A DNA stretch of 64,000 bases from Dryocola sp032051265 (GCA_032051265.1 DAMBYU010000001.1:620001-684000); one strand, 5' to 3'; shown: positions 32,714-42,603, counted from the stretch's first letter. Made by a program: numbers and translations. The notes: generated by a model from the sequence alone, not told the origin.

Positions 32714-34267
32714 ATGTCTTTACGAGACGTAAAAATTCGCACCAAATTAATTCTGGCCTTTAGCTTATTTATTGTGCTGATGATCTTCACCTCCAGCCTC
32801 TCGTTGCTTAGCCTGCACAGGGCAAATAACGGGATGCAGCACATCATTACGGATGATTATCCGACGACGATAAAAGCCAACCAGCTGATCGAGAATTTTC
32901 AGGATTTTATTAACGTTCAGCAAATGATGCTGCTCGACGATAGCGGGACATTTCGCGAGGCATCCGAAAAGCGGCTGACCGAGCTCAGCGCGCATATCAC
33001 CGGCTTGCTCGATAGCCTTCGCAAAGCAAAAACCGATGAGCGATCGCGCCGGGCGCTTGATGAAATTACCGCGGTACGCAAAGAATATCTGGATTCCCGC
33101 TTCCGTATTTTACAGGCCGTACAGCTTAACGATCGGGCGGCAGCGCTTGAGGAGATGACGACCACGACCGTTCAGCTACAGCAAAAATACAAAGCGAAAG
33201 TTCAGGCGCTGATCGCAATCCAGAATGAACAAATGAACATCGCAGGTGCAGAGGTGGCAAAGGATTACCGCACTAACCGTGCGCTGTTGATTCTGATTAC
33301 GCTGCTGAGCATAGTGCTGGCGGCGGTAGCAGGCTGGTTTATTGTTCGCTCAATTACCCGGCCTTTAGGCCAGGCGGTGGCATTTGCTCAGGCCATTGCC
33401 GAAGGTGATTTAACCCGCAGTATCGATACCCATCAACAGGATGAAACGGGCGTTTTGCTTAATGCGCTTATGGCAATGAAAGTTCGCCTGCTGGAGATTG
33501 TGCGCGAGGTGCAAAAAGGCTCCGAGAACATTTCTACAGCGGCGGCGCAGATTGTCGCCGGTAATCACGATCTGGCGGCACGTACCGAGGAGCAGGCCAG
33601 CTCCGTTGAAGAGACGGCCGCTTCTATGGAGCAAATCACCTCGACGGTGAAAAATACCTACGATCATACCAACCTTGCCACACAGCTATCAGCCGATACG
33701 GCAAGCGTGGTCAAGAAAAACGGGCAGATGATGTCGCAGGTGACCAGTAAAATGCGTCTGATTAATGACACCTCTAACCGCATGTCGGACATCATCAATC
33801 TGATTGATTCCATCGCTTTCCAGACCAATATCCTCGCGCTGAATGCCGCCGTAGAAGCAGCGCGGGCCGGCGAACACGGGCGTGGGTTTGCCGTGGTTGC
33901 CGGTGAAGTACGCCAGCTTGCGCAAAAAAGCGCTTCATCCGCCAGCGAGATCCGCAGCCTGATTGAAAATTCCACTGCGCAAACACGCGAGGGAATGGAT
34001 CTGGTGCAGACGGCAAATCAACAAATTACCGGCATGGTCAGCAACGTTGACGAGATGAACGGCATTCTTGGCGAGATCAAACAGGCAAGCCTTGAGCAAA
34101 CCGAAGGCATTTCGCAGATCAATACCGCAATCGGCATGATCGATACCACCACGCAGCAAAACTCCTGCCTTGTGGAGCAATCGGTAGCGGCGGCGGCCTC
34201 GCTTAACGAACAGGCGCAGCATTTGCGTGAAATGGTGAAGGTATTCCGCCTGGCGGCTGCCGTTTAG
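32714..34267 (+). CDS. methyl-accepting chemotaxis protein
   Basis: 517 aa. TM1 about 12-32, a four-helix-bundle periplasmic sensor (residues about 35-190), TM2 about 193-215, HAMP with RSITRPLGQAV, and the signalling tip around DSIAFQTNILALNAAVEAARAGE. Unlike the other chemoreceptor in the window it ends at KVFRLAAAV with no CheR-binding pentapeptide, so it behaves like a low-abundance receptor needing help for methylation. Driven by the sigma-28 promoter at 32581. Start ATG has GAGG upstream. Ligand unknown. Confidence 0.9.
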   Translation: MSLRDVKIRTKLILAFSLFIVLMIFTSSLSLLSLHRANNGMQHIITDDYPTTIKANQLIENFQDFINVQQMMLLDDSGTFREASEKRLTELSAHITGLLDSLRKAKTDERSRRALDEITAVRKEYLDSRFRILQAVQLNDRAAALEEMTTTTVQLQQKYKAKVQALIAIQNEQMNIAGAEVAKDYRTNRALLILITLLSIVLAAVAGWFIVRSITRPLGQAVAFAQAIAEGDLTRSIDTHQQDETGVLLNALMAMKVRLLEIVREVQKGSENISTAAAQIVAGNHDLAARTEEQASSVEETAASMEQITSTVKNTYDHTNLATQLSADTASVVKKNGQMMSQVTSKMRLINDTSNRMSDIINLIDSIAFQTNILALNAAVEAARAGEHGRGFAVVAGEVRQLAQKSASSASEIRSLIENSTAQTREGMDLVQTANQQITGMVSNVDEMNGILGEIKQASLEQTEGISQINTAIGMIDTTTQQNSCLVEQSVAAAASLNEQAQHLREMVKVFRLAAAV

Positions 34268-34273
34268 TTTGTA

Positions 34274-34307
34274 CGGCGGGTAAGCGCGAGCCTATCCGCC
34301 GGTTTTT
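34274..34307 (+). terminator. terminator of the chemoreceptor gene
   Basis: CGGCGG (34274-34279) and CCGCCG (34296-34301) flank a 16-nt loop containing GTAAGCGCGAGCC, followed by GTTTTTA. The loop wording resembles the GTAAGCG-type enteric intergenic repeat also seen at 58966. Confidence 0.65.
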
Positions 34308-34503
34308 AGACGCAGCCTGCTCAGGGCGCTTCGTCGGGATTTGCCAGGATTGCTTTTTCAGTCGCCCGGAGTCCAGTACCCCGGCTGCGCAGATTGCGCA
34401 ATAATGAACATACCTTCATTTTCTGCCTCTGTGGGATAAGCCGACAAACGCTGCCCGGAGATGGTATTTTCTCATAAGTACAATGAATGAATAGGGGAAG
34501 GCA

Positions 34504-35766
34504 ATGATTTCGCGCTGGCAATGGATACTGGGACAAACCTTTAAAAAAATTTGGTTCAGGGCGTTGCTGTTTGCCATAACCGCTGTTGTTACCGCGCTGG
34601 TATCAATCCTCTTTAAGTCCATGATACCTCTGTCCTTTTCAGTTAAGGTCGGTGCTGATGCCGTTGACAATATCCTTAACATACTCGCCTCCAGCATGCT
34701 GGCGGTGACGACATTTTCGCTCAGCATTATGGTCTCGGCCTATGGCTCAGCCACAACGAATGTTACCCCGCGGGCCACCCGGCTGGTGGTGGAAGATGTC
34801 ACCACCCAGAATGTCCTTGCGACATTTATTGGCTCTTTTTTGTTCAGCCTGGTGGGGATTATCGCCCTCAAGATGGGGGCTTATGGGGAGAGCGGGCGCA
34901 TCATTTTATTCGTGGTGACCCTGACGGTTATCGCATTGATTTTGTTTACCTTGCTTAGGTGGATACAGCATTTGACCTCCCTTGGCAGAGTCGGTGAAAC
35001 CACGGCCAAAGTCGAGCGCGCCGCCAGTGAGACGTTTATTTTGCGCGCGCAGAATCCCTGTCTGGGAGGTTATCCCTGGCTTGAGAGCGATACTCAGCCT
35101 GCCGGGACAACGGCTTTATATCCTGAATCTGTCGGTTACGTTGAATATATTGATATTGGCAAGCTTGCCTCTTCGCTCGCAGAGAGTGAGGCTCAGGTTT
35201 ATCTGATCGGCCAGCCCGGTATTTTTGTACATCCTTCTCAGCCGGTGATGTATGTAACCGCTAATGCGAGCAGTGAACTTTATCCTGCTTTACTGTCTGC
35301 ACTGAGTGTTTCAGATGTACGCTCGTTCAGCCAGGATCCCAGATTTTGCTTATGCGTGATGGCGGAGATTGCCTGCCGTGCACTTTCCCAGGCTGTAAAC
35401 GATCCCGGGACCGCCATTGATGTCATTGGTCGTGGGGTCAGAGTCCTGTCGGAATATGGACAGCACCGGTCGGAGAAAACTGAAGTTCGTTATCCGGCAA
35501 TTCATATTGCCCCTCTGTCCGCGAGCGATCTTCTCGACGACTTCTTTTCACCGATTGCGCGTGACGGAGCTGCAATGCGTGAAATTCAGTTAAGGTTGTT
35601 GAAGGGGCTTGCAATGCTAAGCTGTGCGTGGCCAGACGTTTACGCTACGGCCGCGAATGCTCACGCCCGTGAGGCATTGCAGTATATCGAAAGGGCGAAC
35701 TATATTGATTCTGATAAAGAACTTATTCTCGCAACCTATCGCAAATTATTCCCGGCCGCGAAATAA
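34504..35766 (+). CDS. DUF2254 membrane protein
   Basis: 420 aa. Four hydrophobic segments in the first 160 residues, with the family phrase SSMLAVTTFSLSIMVSAYGSATTNVTPRATRLVVED, then a large soluble part with QDPRFCLCVMAEIACRALSQAVNDPGTAIDVI typical of DUF2254. Function of the family is not established. It is a single gene with AGGGGAAG before the ATG, ending shortly before the fourth tRNA-Asn. Confidence 0.85.
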   Translation: MISRWQWILGQTFKKIWFRALLFAITAVVTALVSILFKSMIPLSFSVKVGADAVDNILNILASSMLAVTTFSLSIMVSAYGSATTNVTPRATRLVVEDVTTQNVLATFIGSFLFSLVGIIALKMGAYGESGRIILFVVTLTVIALILFTLLRWIQHLTSLGRVGETTAKVERAASETFILRAQNPCLGGYPWLESDTQPAGTTALYPESVGYVEYIDIGKLASSLAESEAQVYLIGQPGIFVHPSQPVMYVTANASSELYPALLSALSVSDVRSFSQDPRFCLCVMAEIACRALSQAVNDPGTAIDVIGRGVRVLSEYGQHRSEKTEVRYPAIHIAPLSASDLLDDFFSPIARDGAAMREIQLRLLKGLAMLSCAWPDVYATAANAHAREALQYIERANYIDSDKELILATYRKLFPAAK

Positions 35767-35823
35767 AAAGCGTTCGCGCCAACTTTAACGCTGGCTAAGC
35801 ACGCTTACCGGCTGTTGCAACAG

Positions 35824-35857
35824 CAAAAAGCCCGCTTAAGTTTCCTTAAGCGGGCTT
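35824..35857 (-). terminator. tRNA-Asn terminator
   Basis: Third copy of the 13-bp stem AAGCCCGCTTAAG/CTTAAGCGGGCTT with a T-run on the minus strand. Confidence 0.92.
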
Positions 35858-35865
35858 CTCAAATA

Positions 35866-35941
35866 TGGCTCCTCTGACTGGACTCGAACCAGTGACATAC
35901 GGATTAACAGTCCGCCGTTCTACCGACTGAACTACAGAGGA
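35866..35941 (-). tRNA. tRNA-Asn (GUU), fourth copy
   Basis: Identical 76-nt sequence, anticodon GTT, CCA encoded at 35866-35868. Confidence 0.97.
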
Positions 35942-36041
35942 ATCGTGTGAACGAGGCGAATAGTAGCCTCACGGTTAAAAAGAGTCAATGCATAAAATAA
36001 CACGTTGATTCAAATGAGCAAATTAAAAACAACTTGTCGAA

Positions 36042-36836
36042 TTAATGCACCGTTTTACCCTCAGACTCAGGAGGATTTTCGCTTCTGCGCAGACGCTGGA
36101 GCGGGTCCTGGCCGTAGAACATGCGAAACCGCTGATAAAGTGACGGGAAGCGCGGTGCAAACAGCTCTGGCGCACTGAAGAAATACTCTGAAAGTACCGC
36201 GAAGCATTCCGCCGGTTCTGTTGCTGCATAAGCATCAATACTGGCGGCGTTTTCGCCCACCAGATCGATCTCGTCCTGAATGATGTTCATGGCGGCATGC
36301 AGATCGTGCTCCCATGCTGCAACGTCTCGCAGGGCAATCAACGGCACGCCGCTTGCGCGATCGCCATTGCGCATATCAAGCTTATGGGCGACTTCATGGA
36401 TAATCAGGTTAAAACCTGAGGCGTCAAAGGAGTCTTGTATATCCAGCCAGTTCAGTACGACAGGCCCTTGCTGCCAGCTTTGCCCTGACTGAACGACGCG
36501 CTGGTTATGTACCAGGCCAATCTCATCCTGCCACTCATCGTCCACTACGAAAGGGGCCGGGTAGATGAGTATTTCATGGAAACCATCCAGCCATTCCAGG
36601 CCAAGCTCTATCACGGGAAGGCAGAACAGCAGCGCGATACGGGTGCTTTTCAGATCGTCCAGTTCAAAACCCTGCAGAGGAATCAGCCGTTTTTGCTGTA
36701 AAAAACGGTCGGCAAGACGGATCAACTTTTGTTGTTCGACAGGGGTGAGCGCTGCCAGCACCGGAATAGCTAAGGCTTGCTCCCACGGTAAGGCTGAGAC
36801 AGTGGATGAATCACTTACTTTCCAGGGCCACTTAAT
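36042..36836 (-). CDS. mtfA: MtfA peptidase, Mlc titration factor
   Basis: 264 aa from the ATG at 36836 (MIKWPWK, as in E. coli); the frame extends to 36863. The zinc-peptidase motif HEVAHKLD is present, with the downstream glutamate in AECFAVLSEYFF. The protein binds and inactivates the glucose repressor Mlc and is an aminopeptidase-like zinc enzyme. High identity to E. coli MtfA (YeeI) is apparent throughout except the C-terminal tail. Confidence 0.93.
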   Translation of the reverse strand: MKWPWKVSDSSTVSALPWEQALAIPVLAALTPVEQQKLIRLADRFLQQKRLIPLQGFELDDLKSTRIALLFCLPVIELGLEWLDGFHEILIYPAPFVVDDEWQDEIGLVHNQRVVQSGQSWQQGPVVLNWLDIQDSFDASGFNLIIHEVAHKLDMRNGDRASGVPLIALRDVAAWEHDLHAAMNIIQDEIDLVGENAASIDAYAATEPAECFAVLSEYFFSAPELFAPRFPSLYQRFRMFYGQDPLQRLRRSENPPESEGKTVH

Positions 36837-37160
36837 CATGTTACTTGCTCGCAAAGTCATCATTTGAACAGAACTGGAGATAGCGGGCTAACATGCCGTA
36901 AAACCCGATATCATGGCAACTCTCTGAACGGAGCGGTCTAAAAATTGGCATTAGGTTTATTATACTGAGGCGCTAAAATTCCCGCAGTGCGCCATTATTC
37001 AAGCACTTATCACTCTCTTTTTCAGTGACCAAAGTCGCGTTGAGCACATCAAGAAAAGATTGAGCATATCTTGCGCTATATCCGCGCCTGGTACTACTGA
37101 GATGAGAGATTTTTTCCTTACGGCCGATTATTCCTGCGATAGGTCTGCCACCAAAATAAC

Positions 37161-37244
37161 TTAAGTTAAATTTTTAAATAAAAACAATAAATTAACTTAA
37201 TCCCTCTCACCTTACTCCACTATCGATTTGTAACACCGATCACA
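37161..37244. promoter_or_regulatory. control region of the sugar operon: inverted repeat and CRP-like site
   Basis: In the 489-bp gap 36837-37325 a 9-bp inverted repeat TTAAGTTAA (37161-37169) / TTAACTTAA (37192-37200) flanks an AT-rich core. TGTAA-CACCGA-TCACA (37229-37244) is one base from the CRP consensus. The arrangement suggests carbon-catabolite activation plus an operator, perhaps for the LacI-type regulator at 45689. Confidence 0.55.
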
Positions 37245-37325
37245 AATTAAACAATGTCGCGTTGTTTTTAACCAGCGGCTTGAACATGATGCTTTCTCGA
37301 AACAGCAATAATCTGCGAGGGCGGA

Positions 37326-38924
37326 ATGGAACAAATATTCATCGGCGTTGACGTGGGCTCCGCAAGCGTCAGAGCAGGGGCTTATACCTCAGAAGGCGTG
37401 CGTCTGGCGTTTTCTGTTCGCCCAATTCAACAGTTCCATCCTGCCGTTAACCAGGTTGAGCAATCGTCAGCAGATATCTGGCAGCAGGTCTGTGCGACGG
37501 TAGGCGAAGCCGTTAGCCTGGCAAAGATTGATGCCGCGCAGGTGGTATCCATTGGTTTTGATGCCACTTGTTCTCTGGTCGCGGTGGGGGCCGGGGGAGA
37601 TTCTGTTTCCGTGGCGGAGTCTGGCGAAGCACACCATGACATCATGATGTGGATGGACCATCGCGCAGATGTTGAAGCTCAGCGCATTAATGCCACTGAA
37701 GACCCGTCGCTGAAGTATGTGGGGGGAAGCGTTAGCGTCGAAATGGAGCTGCCGAAAATATTGTGGCTGAAAACCCATTTTCCTGAACGCTATGAGAAAG
37801 TCATACGATTTTTCGATCTTGCCGATTATCTCGTGTGGCGGGCCACGGGGGTGGACGCAGCGAGCATTTGTACGCTGACGTGCAAGTGGAACTACCTGGC
37901 TCATGAGAGCCGCTTTAGCCAGAGCCTGCTCAATGCGGTTGAACTTAGTGATGTGACGGAAAAAATACCCGCGCGGATTGCAAATATCGGCGAAGCGGTA
38001 GGAACCTTACAACCTGAAGTGGCTAAACATTTGGGTTTGAGCCCGCATGTTGTCGTAGCCTGCGGCATGATTGATGCTCATGCCGGCGGACTGGCGCTGG
38101 TAGCTCAAAATCCGCAGGGTAATCTGGCCCTGATTGGCGGAACCTCCAACTGCCATATGATCGTTAGTCAGCAAGCTAAATATGTTCCCGGCGTGTGGGG
38201 GCCTTATTACGGCGCTATGTATCCCGGCTGGTGGCTGAATGAAGGGGGGCAAAGCGCGGCGGGTTCGCTGGTGGAATGGACGCTGCGTCAGAGTGAACAC
38301 TGGGGCGCACTTAACGACGAAGCCGTTGCGTTAGGCTGCAGCCCATACAGTTTGCTTAATCACAGAGCAGCCCGGCTTGAGGCGGAAGAAGCCTATCCGA
38401 CAAGATTTTTGCACGTGCTTGCCGATCATCACGGGAATCGTTCGCCACGCGCTGATGCCGCTACAAAAGGCATGGTGTCCGGCCTGACGCTGGAAAGCGG
38501 CCAACGGCAACTCACCCGACTTTATATCGCCACGCTACAGGCCATCGCCTACGGTACCCGGCACATCATCGACACTATGGAAGCTAATGGACAGAAGGTT
38601 GACACTCTGACGCTGTGCGGCGGGGCGAGCAAAAATCCTCTGTGGCTGCGTGAGTATGCTGATGTTACTGGCCGCAGCATTCATCTTATGACCGAAGAAG
38701 ACGCCGTGACGCTCGGGGCTGCGCTAACTGGATCGGTGGCTTGCGGCGCCTTTGCGGACCTCGCAGCCGCAGCGCGGAGTATGGTTCGTCGCGATCGCAT
38801 TATCGAGCCCAATCCTGCCAACCGGGCATTCCATGACGCTAAATATCAGGTGTATTTGCAAATGTATCAGGATCAGCAGCGTTATCTGGCGCTGATGGCT
38901 TCGTCACACTCATCCAACGACTGA
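37326..38924 (+). CDS. FGGY-family carbohydrate kinase (ribulokinase-like)
   Basis: 532 aa. The ATPase core is clear: GVDVGSASVRAGAY at the N-terminus, MMWMDHRADVEAQ for substrate contact, GMIDAHAGGLAL, and LTLCGGASKNPLWLREYADVTG in the C-terminal lobe. The DHRA motif and length are closest to ribulokinase/FGGY subfamily kinases acting on pentuloses or related ketoses. First gene of an operon with an isomerase-like gene, an aldolase-like gene and a transporter; likely phosphorylates the product of the isomerase. Exact sugar not deducible. Confidence 0.85.
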   Translation: MEQIFIGVDVGSASVRAGAYTSEGVRLAFSVRPIQQFHPAVNQVEQSSADIWQQVCATVGEAVSLAKIDAAQVVSIGFDATCSLVAVGAGGDSVSVAESGEAHHDIMMWMDHRADVEAQRINATEDPSLKYVGGSVSVEMELPKILWLKTHFPERYEKVIRFFDLADYLVWRATGVDAASICTLTCKWNYLAHESRFSQSLLNAVELSDVTEKIPARIANIGEAVGTLQPEVAKHLGLSPHVVVACGMIDAHAGGLALVAQNPQGNLALIGGTSNCHMIVSQQAKYVPGVWGPYYGAMYPGWWLNEGGQSAAGSLVEWTLRQSEHWGALNDEAVALGCSPYSLLNHRAARLEAEEAYPTRFLHVLADHHGNRSPRADAATKGMVSGLTLESGQRQLTRLYIATLQAIAYGTRHIIDTMEANGQKVDTLTLCGGASKNPLWLREYADVTGRSIHLMTEEDAVTLGAALTGSVACGAFADLAAAARSMVRRDRIIEPNPANRAFHDAKYQVYLQMYQDQQRYLALMASSHSSND

Positions 38925-38942
38925 AATACAAGGAACGCCGAC

Positions 38943-40589
38943 GTGATTACACAAACGCTACCAGTCGCCGCGAAAAGAATTACGGCACAGCAAAACGAAA
39001 TTCTGATGATAACCAACGCGGACTTACGTGAATCTGCGAATCTGGCCTGCTGGCCTGTACAGCAAAAATATGAAGAGAAACTTCAGCATGCACTCGGCAA
39101 ATTGGGTTATCAGCTTAAACGCGCCCATGAAGTCGATCGGGAGCGGGGCCACGGATTTATTAGCAGCCAGCGCCAGGGAAGCGATCTTTTTGCCCGGATT
39201 GATGAAAACGCGCCGTTAATTGTCCTGTTGACCGCCTGGCAGTATTCGCATCATGTTGCTCCGTCGCTGGTGCATCACAAAGGTCCGGTTTTGCTTTTGG
39301 CGAACTTTGATGGCACCTGGCCGGGGCTTGTCGGGATGCTTTGCCTGGCAGGGTCGTTAACCAGCCTGGGTAAATCCTACTCGCGCCTGTGGTCGGAAAA
39401 CTTTGACGATGAGCTGTTTTTCGATGGCCTGAAAACCTGGTTACGCTATGGTTCTTTGCAGCATCCGGTCAGCTATTTGCATCCGGTTCCGGCAACACAC
39501 GCGGTAATGGCTACGGAAGCAGGCAGGCTTGGGCGTAACGTCGGTGAGTTCGTATTGCGCAATAAAGAAATTATTGGTCTGTTCGATACCTTCTGCATGG
39601 GCATGATCAACGGCGTTTTTCCTCAGCAGGCAATGGTAAATATCGGCATGCCGATTGAATCCCTTTCTCAGTCGGCGCTGCTGGTGGAAATGGCAAAAGT
39701 GCCGGACGCGCTGCGTGAAGAATGCCTGCAATGGTATATCGACCATGGCATGGATTTCCGCTTTGGTGAAGATGGCCGAACGGAACTGACGCGTGAACAG
39801 GTCAAAGAGCAGTGTGCCATGATGATCGCCATGGCGAGATTTGTGCAGCGTTTCGGCTTAACGGCGGTAGGTGTGCAGTACCAACAAGGCTTAAAAGACA
39901 GCTGCGCGGCATCTGACTTTGCTGAAGGCGCAATTGGCTCCAGCGCGCGTTTTCCGCTGCCGGATGAGCTGGGCAATATTATCTGCGAGGGGGCACCCAT
40001 CCCCTGTATCAACGAAGTGGATATGGGCACGGCTATTCCGCAAACCATGCTTTGGCGCTTACTCACCTCGTTCTCACTGCCTGCGGAAACCACGCTGCAT
40101 GACATCCGCTGGGGCAGTGAATACAACGGAACATTTTACTGGGATCTGGAAATTTCCGGTGCCGTGCCCTTTGAACATCTGAAAGGGGGCATTGCAGGAG
40201 CGACCGGCTATCGCCAGCCAGCGATGTATTTCCCTTACGGTGGGGCAACCATTTGCGGGCAGGGGAAAGCCGGGCGCTTTGTCTGGGCACGAGCTCATTA
40301 TGAAGGTTGCGATGTGATCATGCATATCGGCACCGGACATGGGGTGGAGTTGCCGCAAGAAGAGTTCGAGCGCCGACGTAAGGCGACTTGCTATGAATGG
40401 CCGCTGCTTAACGCCGTACTGGATGGTATCGGGCGTGATGACTTAATGGCGGGGCATCAGAGCAACCATCTGACGGTGGCCTACGTTGATGAGGCATTTT
40501 TACAAACCGTGGTTCAGGCATTTGTGGCCCAGGCGCTGACTCAGGGCATTCGGGTTGAAGTGGCTGGCGATGCCATTCATCTGTTGTAG
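38943..40589 (+). CDS. L-fucose/L-arabinose isomerase-like protein
   Basis: 548 aa. GTG start at 38943 with AAGGA upstream, 18 bp after the kinase. The fold is that of the fucose/arabinose isomerase superfamily: an N-terminal Rossmann-like part with PLIVLLTAWQ and PVLLLANFDGTWPG, and a C-terminal part with INEVDMGTAIPQT and HIGTGHGVELP as candidate metal ligands (E, D, H). Expected to interconvert an aldose with a ketose before phosphorylation by the upstream kinase. The family is broad, so substrate is unknown. Confidence 0.7.
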   Translation: MITQTLPVAAKRITAQQNEILMITNADLRESANLACWPVQQKYEEKLQHALGKLGYQLKRAHEVDRERGHGFISSQRQGSDLFARIDENAPLIVLLTAWQYSHHVAPSLVHHKGPVLLLANFDGTWPGLVGMLCLAGSLTSLGKSYSRLWSENFDDELFFDGLKTWLRYGSLQHPVSYLHPVPATHAVMATEAGRLGRNVGEFVLRNKEIIGLFDTFCMGMINGVFPQQAMVNIGMPIESLSQSALLVEMAKVPDALREECLQWYIDHGMDFRFGEDGRTELTREQVKEQCAMMIAMARFVQRFGLTAVGVQYQQGLKDSCAASDFAEGAIGSSARFPLPDELGNIICEGAPIPCINEVDMGTAIPQTMLWRLLTSFSLPAETTLHDIRWGSEYNGTFYWDLEISGAVPFEHLKGGIAGATGYRQPAMYFPYGGATICGQGKAGRFVWARAHYEGCDVIMHIGTGHGVELPQEEFERRRKATCYEWPLLNAVLDGIGRDDLMAGHQSNHLTVAYVDEAFLQTVVQAFVAQALTQGIRVEVAGDAIHLL

Positions 40590-40601
40590 CGGGGAGCAGT
40601 C

Positions 40602-41558
40602 ATGAATTCGACGAAATACGCAGGCATCTGGCCGGTGATGTTAACGCCTTTTACCCGGCAAAAAGAGATCGACTGGGTTTCTCTGGAACGTCTTATTGAC
40701 TGGTATCTGGCTGCGGGCGTTCATGGCCTGTTTGCGGACTGCCAGTCCAGCGAAATGTTCTTCCTTAGTGATGAAGAGTCTCGCCGCCTGGTGAGTTTCA
40801 TTATTGACAGGGTGGACGGACGCGTGCCGGTAGTGGCTTCCGGACATACCGCTAACGCCTTCCATCACCAGAGTGAACAACTGGTGAAAATGGCAGAAAC
40901 CGGCGTGGATGGCGTGATCCTCATTAGTAACCGTCTGGCGCTGGCAGGGGAGAGTGACGAACTGGCGCTGGAGACGTTGCAGCGTCTAACCGCTGATGTG
41001 CCAAAAGAAGTGGATCTCGGCATTTATGAATGCCCGTTCCCTTACAAGCGCCTGCTTTCCGAGGATATTGTGGCCTGGTGCGCGCAGAGCGACCGTTTTA
41101 CTTTTATTAAAGATACCTGCTGTAGCTTGCCGATGATCGAACGTCGTCTGGCATTAGCTAAAGGAAGCCGCCTGCATCTGGCTAATGCTAATAGCCAAAC
41201 GCTTCTGGCTTCATTTCAGGCTGGATGCCAGGCCTACAGCGGCGTGATGGCGAACTTCCATCCGGAGCTGTATGTCTGGCTGTATGAGAACTGGCGTGCC
41301 GAGCCTGAAAAAGCGCAGCGCCTTGCCGATTATCTTTCAACGGCAGCGCTGGTAGAAAATCTTGATTATCCGGTTTGTGCCAAAGCTTATCAGCAGCAAA
41401 TCGGTAACTTTTCAACGCTCGTCTGCCGGGTGCGCGATAGCCAGAACTACAATTCGACCTTCTTTCCGCAGGCTATCGACAGCATGATGCGGCTGGGCAG
41501 AGATCTGCAAAACCAGCTGAAGACAGGAGAGCAGGCCCATGGCTTTCCTGCTGCATAA
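40602..41558 (+). CDS. DapA/NanA-family aldolase or lyase
   Basis: 318 aa. (beta/alpha)8 Schiff-base aldolase of the dihydrodipicolinate-synthase family: GLFADCQSSEMFFLSDEE near the pyruvate-binding loop, the tyrosine in IYECPFPYK, and the catalytic lysine in FIKDTCCS. Members cleave or condense 2-keto acids with pyruvate (for example sialate lyase, KDG aldolase). Located between isomerase and BNR genes, overlapping the latter by 20 bp. Suggests the pathway passes through a 2-keto-3-deoxy intermediate; inference. Confidence 0.82.
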   Translation: MNSTKYAGIWPVMLTPFTRQKEIDWVSLERLIDWYLAAGVHGLFADCQSSEMFFLSDEESRRLVSFIIDRVDGRVPVVASGHTANAFHHQSEQLVKMAETGVDGVILISNRLALAGESDELALETLQRLTADVPKEVDLGIYECPFPYKRLLSEDIVAWCAQSDRFTFIKDTCCSLPMIERRLALAKGSRLHLANANSQTLLASFQAGCQAYSGVMANFHPELYVWLYENWRAEPEKAQRLADYLSTAALVENLDYPVCAKAYQQQIGNFSTLVCRVRDSQNYNSTFFPQAIDSMMRLGRDLQNQLKTGEQAHGFPAA

Positions 41559-42588
41559 AACTCAGAGGCTGCTCAAGGCGGGCGAGGAGGATTTCCGCCA
41601 ATGCCATGCATCGACTCTGGCTATCCTGCCTGGAAAAGAGAACCTGCTTGTCGCCTATTTTGCCGGGGAAAAAGAGGGGAGCGGCGATACGGCAATCTGG
41701 CTTTCCCGATGCAGTGAAGGCGTCTGGCAAGCTGCGCAGAGAGTGATGTTTGAAGATGGACTGGCGCACTGGAATCCGGTTTTGCACTACCAAAATCAGC
41801 GGCTGTGGCTGTTTTACAAAGTGGGCAAAGAGGTACACAGCTGGATCACACGTTTCGCGGTTTCCGATGACGAAGGGCAAACGTGGAGCGAGCCACAACC
41901 GCTGGTGGCTGGCGATACCCGGCCCCGAGGACCGGTAAAAAACAAAATGCTGGTAATGAGTAACGGTGAATGGATAGCCCCTGGATCTACGGAAGATGCG
42001 AGTTTTTGGGACGCCTTTGTCGATATCTCTGCGGATCAAGGGAAAAGCTGGCTGTCGGTCGCGATACCTGTCGATCACACGCCGGGTAAAGCGTCGGATG
42101 AAAGCGCGTTGTGGCAGGGGCTGAAAGAAGACGCCTTATGGGAATGTGATCTGAAACAAATTATGGCGTGGGATGGTGTTATCCAGCCAACTTTATGGGA
42201 ATCAAAACCTGGTTATATTCATGCGATGATGCGAAGCACTCGTGGGCATGTGTATCGCTCAGATTCCTGTGACTTTGGCCGAAGCTGGTGCCCGGCTTAT
42301 GCCACGACATTACCTAATAACAACAGCGGTATTGATGCGGTGCGGATGGATAACGGTGACGTTATCCTGGCCTGCAACCCCATTGCCGGAAACTGGGCAC
42401 ATCGATACCCCATTGCGTTGCTGATCTCACGGGACAACGGCGAAAGCTGGTCACAACCCTGGGCACTAAAAGACGGGAAAGGTGAGTTTTCTTACCCGGC
42501 AATCGTACAACAAGGAGGGGTGATTCACCTGACCTGGACTCTGGATCGCAAGAACATCATTTACCAACAACTTACCGACAATAATTAA
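41539..42588 (+). CDS. BNR-repeat sialidase-like protein, cytoplasmic
   Basis: 349 aa six-bladed propeller type. Asp-box motifs SxDxGxxW occur at least three times (SDDEGQTW, SADQGKSW, SRDNGESW). No signal peptide is seen, so it acts in the cytoplasm, unlike secreted sialidases. Bacterial homologues are annotated as exo-alpha-sialidase or sugar-processing BNR proteins. Begins inside the 3' end of the lyase gene, indicating tight coupling. The presence of an NanA-type lyase relative nearby invites a sialic-acid reading, but nanE/nanK/nanT are absent, so I leave the substrate open. Confidence 0.78.
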   Translation: MAFLLHKTQRLLKAGEEDFRQCHASTLAILPGKENLLVAYFAGEKEGSGDTAIWLSRCSEGVWQAAQRVMFEDGLAHWNPVLHYQNQRLWLFYKVGKEVHSWITRFAVSDDEGQTWSEPQPLVAGDTRPRGPVKNKMLVMSNGEWIAPGSTEDASFWDAFVDISADQGKSWLSVAIPVDHTPGKASDESALWQGLKEDALWECDLKQIMAWDGVIQPTLWESKPGYIHAMMRSTRGHVYRSDSCDFGRSWCPAYATTLPNNNSGIDAVRMDNGDVILACNPIAGNWAHRYPIALLISRDNGESWSQPWALKDGKGEFSYPAIVQQGGVIHLTWTLDRKNIIYQQLTDNN

Positions 42589-42603
42589 AAGAGGGAGTAC
42601 CCG

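Noticed and set aside
41539..42588. Calling the BNR protein a secreted sialidase of a sialic-acid operon
   Set aside because: No signal peptide and no nanE, nanK or nanT genes nearby; substrate left open.
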